Shown here piece after piece: positions 5,451 to 6,458 of a stretch of 6,458 nt of DNA (position 1 is the stretch's first letter; each line of letters opens with the position of its first letter). The notes beneath the pieces are model-generated. The model saw only the letters and a list, made by a program, of their open reading frames with translations. It was not told the origin of the DNA and did not search any database. The DNA comes from an uncultured Burkholderiales bacterium. GTDB taxonomy: Bacteria > Pseudomonadota > Gammaproteobacteria > Burkholderiales > Burkholderiaceae_C. A program made the translations under genes and the position numbers. Location: positions 1 to 6,458 of the forward strand of contig CAIQIL010000246.1 of the NCBI GenBank assembly GCA_903871865.1, given 5' to 3'.

Positions 5451-6458
5451 TCACTCGCCCTTGTTGCCGCTGTTGCCGAACAGGTCGAGGATGCCCTTTT
5501 TCTCTTCGGGCGAGGTGGGGGCCGGGGTGCTGCGGTCTTCGGCGTCCGGGCTGAGTTCCTTCACACCGGTGCTGGCGGTGTATTCCTCGTAGAACCATTC
5601 GCCGCCGATGTTGACCAGGCCCTCGGGCACGGAGGGCTCTTCCACGGGCACGCCTTTGAGCGCGGTGCCCATGAAGTCGATCCACACCGGCAGGGCCAGG
5701 CCGCCGCCCGTTTCCTTGTCGCCCAGCTTGCGCGGCTGGTCGTGACCGATCCACACCACGGCCACATTGTGGGCGGTGTAGCCGGCGAACCACGCGTCCA
5801 TCGAATCGTTGGTGGTGCCGGTCTTGCCGTACAGGTCGGGGCGCTTGAGCGTGGCCTGGGCGCGCGCGGCCGTGCCTGAGCGGGTGACTTCCTGCAACAG
5901 GCTGCTCATGACGAAGGCGTTGCGGGCGTCGATGACGCGCATGCTTTCGTCCAGCGTGGCCGGGCGGTACTGGGCCAGCAGGTGGCCGCGGTTGTCGCTC
6001 ACCTGGGTGACCAGCGTCGGGTTGACGCGGTGGCCGCCGTTGGCGAACACACCGTAGCCATTGGCCATCTGCAGCGGTGTGACCGAGCCCGCGCCCAGCG
6101 CCATCGTCAGGTAGGCCGGGTGCTTGTCGGCCTCGAAGCCGAAGCGCGTGATCCAGTCCTGGGCATACTTGGCGCCCACCGACTTCAGCACCCGGATGGA
6201 AATCATGTTCTTGGACTTGGCCAGACCGCGGCGCAGCGTCATCGGGCCTTCGAACTTGCCGTCGTAGTTCTTGGGGTCCCAGGCCTGGCCGCCGGTGGTG
6301 CCGGCGTCGAAGAACAGGGGCGCGTCGTTCACGATGGTGGCGGGCGTGAAGCCTTTTTCCAGTGCCGACGAGTAGATGAAAGGCTTGAAGCTGGAGCCCG
6401 GCTGGCGCCAGGCCTGGGTGACGTGGTTGAACTTGTTGCGGTTGAAGTCGAAGCCGCC
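5451..6458 (-). CDS. mrcA: Penicillin-binding protein 1A, C-terminal part (cut by window edge)
   Basis: PBP1A is a bifunctional inner-membrane enzyme that polymerises glycan strands and cross-links them in the periplasm. The window shows only the last 335 residues, inside the transpeptidase domain; the glycosyltransferase half lies past 6458. In this fragment the three penicillin-binding motifs are intact: SxxK as SSFK at 22-25 (acyl-acceptor Ser22), SxN as SKN at 82-84, and KTG at 212-214 within YGKTGTTND. Other family stretches are FNHVTQAWRQPGSSFKPFIY (10-29) and LPVWIDFM (256-263). The tail from about 300 on is acidic and Ser/Pro-rich and ends KGILDLFGNSGNKGE. The SxxK context and the WRQPGSSFKPF stretch favour PBP1A (mrcA/ponA) over PBP1B. 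The open frame continues to the edge without a stop. It converges on cyaY with a 29-bp gap in which I see no terminator. Confidence 0.95.
   Translation of the reverse strand, partial: GGFDFNRNKFNHVTQAWRQPGSSFKPFIYSSALEKGFTPATIVNDAPLFFDAGTTGGQAWDPKNYDGKFEGPMTLRRGLAKSKNMISIRVLKSVGAKYAQDWITRFGFEADKHPAYLTMALGAGSVTPLQMANGYGVFANGGHRVNPTLVTQVSDNRGHLLAQYRPATLDESMRVIDARNAFVMSSLLQEVTRSGTAARAQATLKRPDLYGKTGTTNDSMDAWFAGYTAHNVAVVWIGHDQPRKLGDKETGGGLALPVWIDFMGTALKGVPVEEPSVPEGLVNIGGEWFYEEYTASTGVKELSPDAEDRSTPAPTSPEEKKGILDLFGNSGNKGE

Overview
This window looks like chromosomal DNA of a high-GC betaproteobacterium, most likely Burkholderiales of the Comamonadaceae type (Acidovorax, Delftia and Hydrogenophaga relatives). 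The grounds are the pair of QSSVTLYG-type porins, the RuvB and PBP1A sequences, and the lysA-lptM / cyaY / PBP1A neighbourhood. The assignment rests on protein character recognised by eye; no search was run.

Layout. Positions 1-452 (minus) hold the 5' part of ruvB, cut by the window edge. A 216-bp divergent spacer separates it from porin 1 (669-1763, plus). A run of hairpins, including a textbook terminator, follows porin 1. A second, larger porin lies in the same orientation (2017-3309, plus) with its own ribosome binding site and terminator. The convergent spacer 3310-3503 carries this terminator and a long hairpin that probably ends the lysA transcript. Then come lysA (3504-4772, minus) and its upstream partner lptM (4769-5014, minus), overlapping by ATGA. 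cyaY (5038-5421, plus) starts only 23 bp from lptM in the opposite direction. The window ends in the C-terminal 335 residues of a class A penicillin-binding protein, PBP1A (5451-6458, minus).

How the genes fit together. The content is core housekeeping with an envelope theme. The two porins make outer-membrane channels. LptM is a small lipoprotein that assists assembly of the LPS translocon. LysA makes lysine by decarboxylating meso-diaminopimelate, which is itself a peptidoglycan precursor. PBP1A polymerises and cross-links peptidoglycan. CyaY (frataxin) handles iron for Fe-S cluster assembly and RuvB is the Holliday-junction motor.

I do not see a new defence, mobile or biosynthetic system. 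The noteworthy signals are non-coding: four consecutive hairpins with TTC/TTCG loops after porin 1; a conserved stop-codon dyad shared by both porins; a dense cluster of direct and inverted repeats upstream of porin 1; a hairpin beside the porin 2 ribosome binding site; and two genes (ruvB and lptM) whose -10-like hexamer sits exactly 6 nt before the ATG, which suggests leaderless mRNAs.
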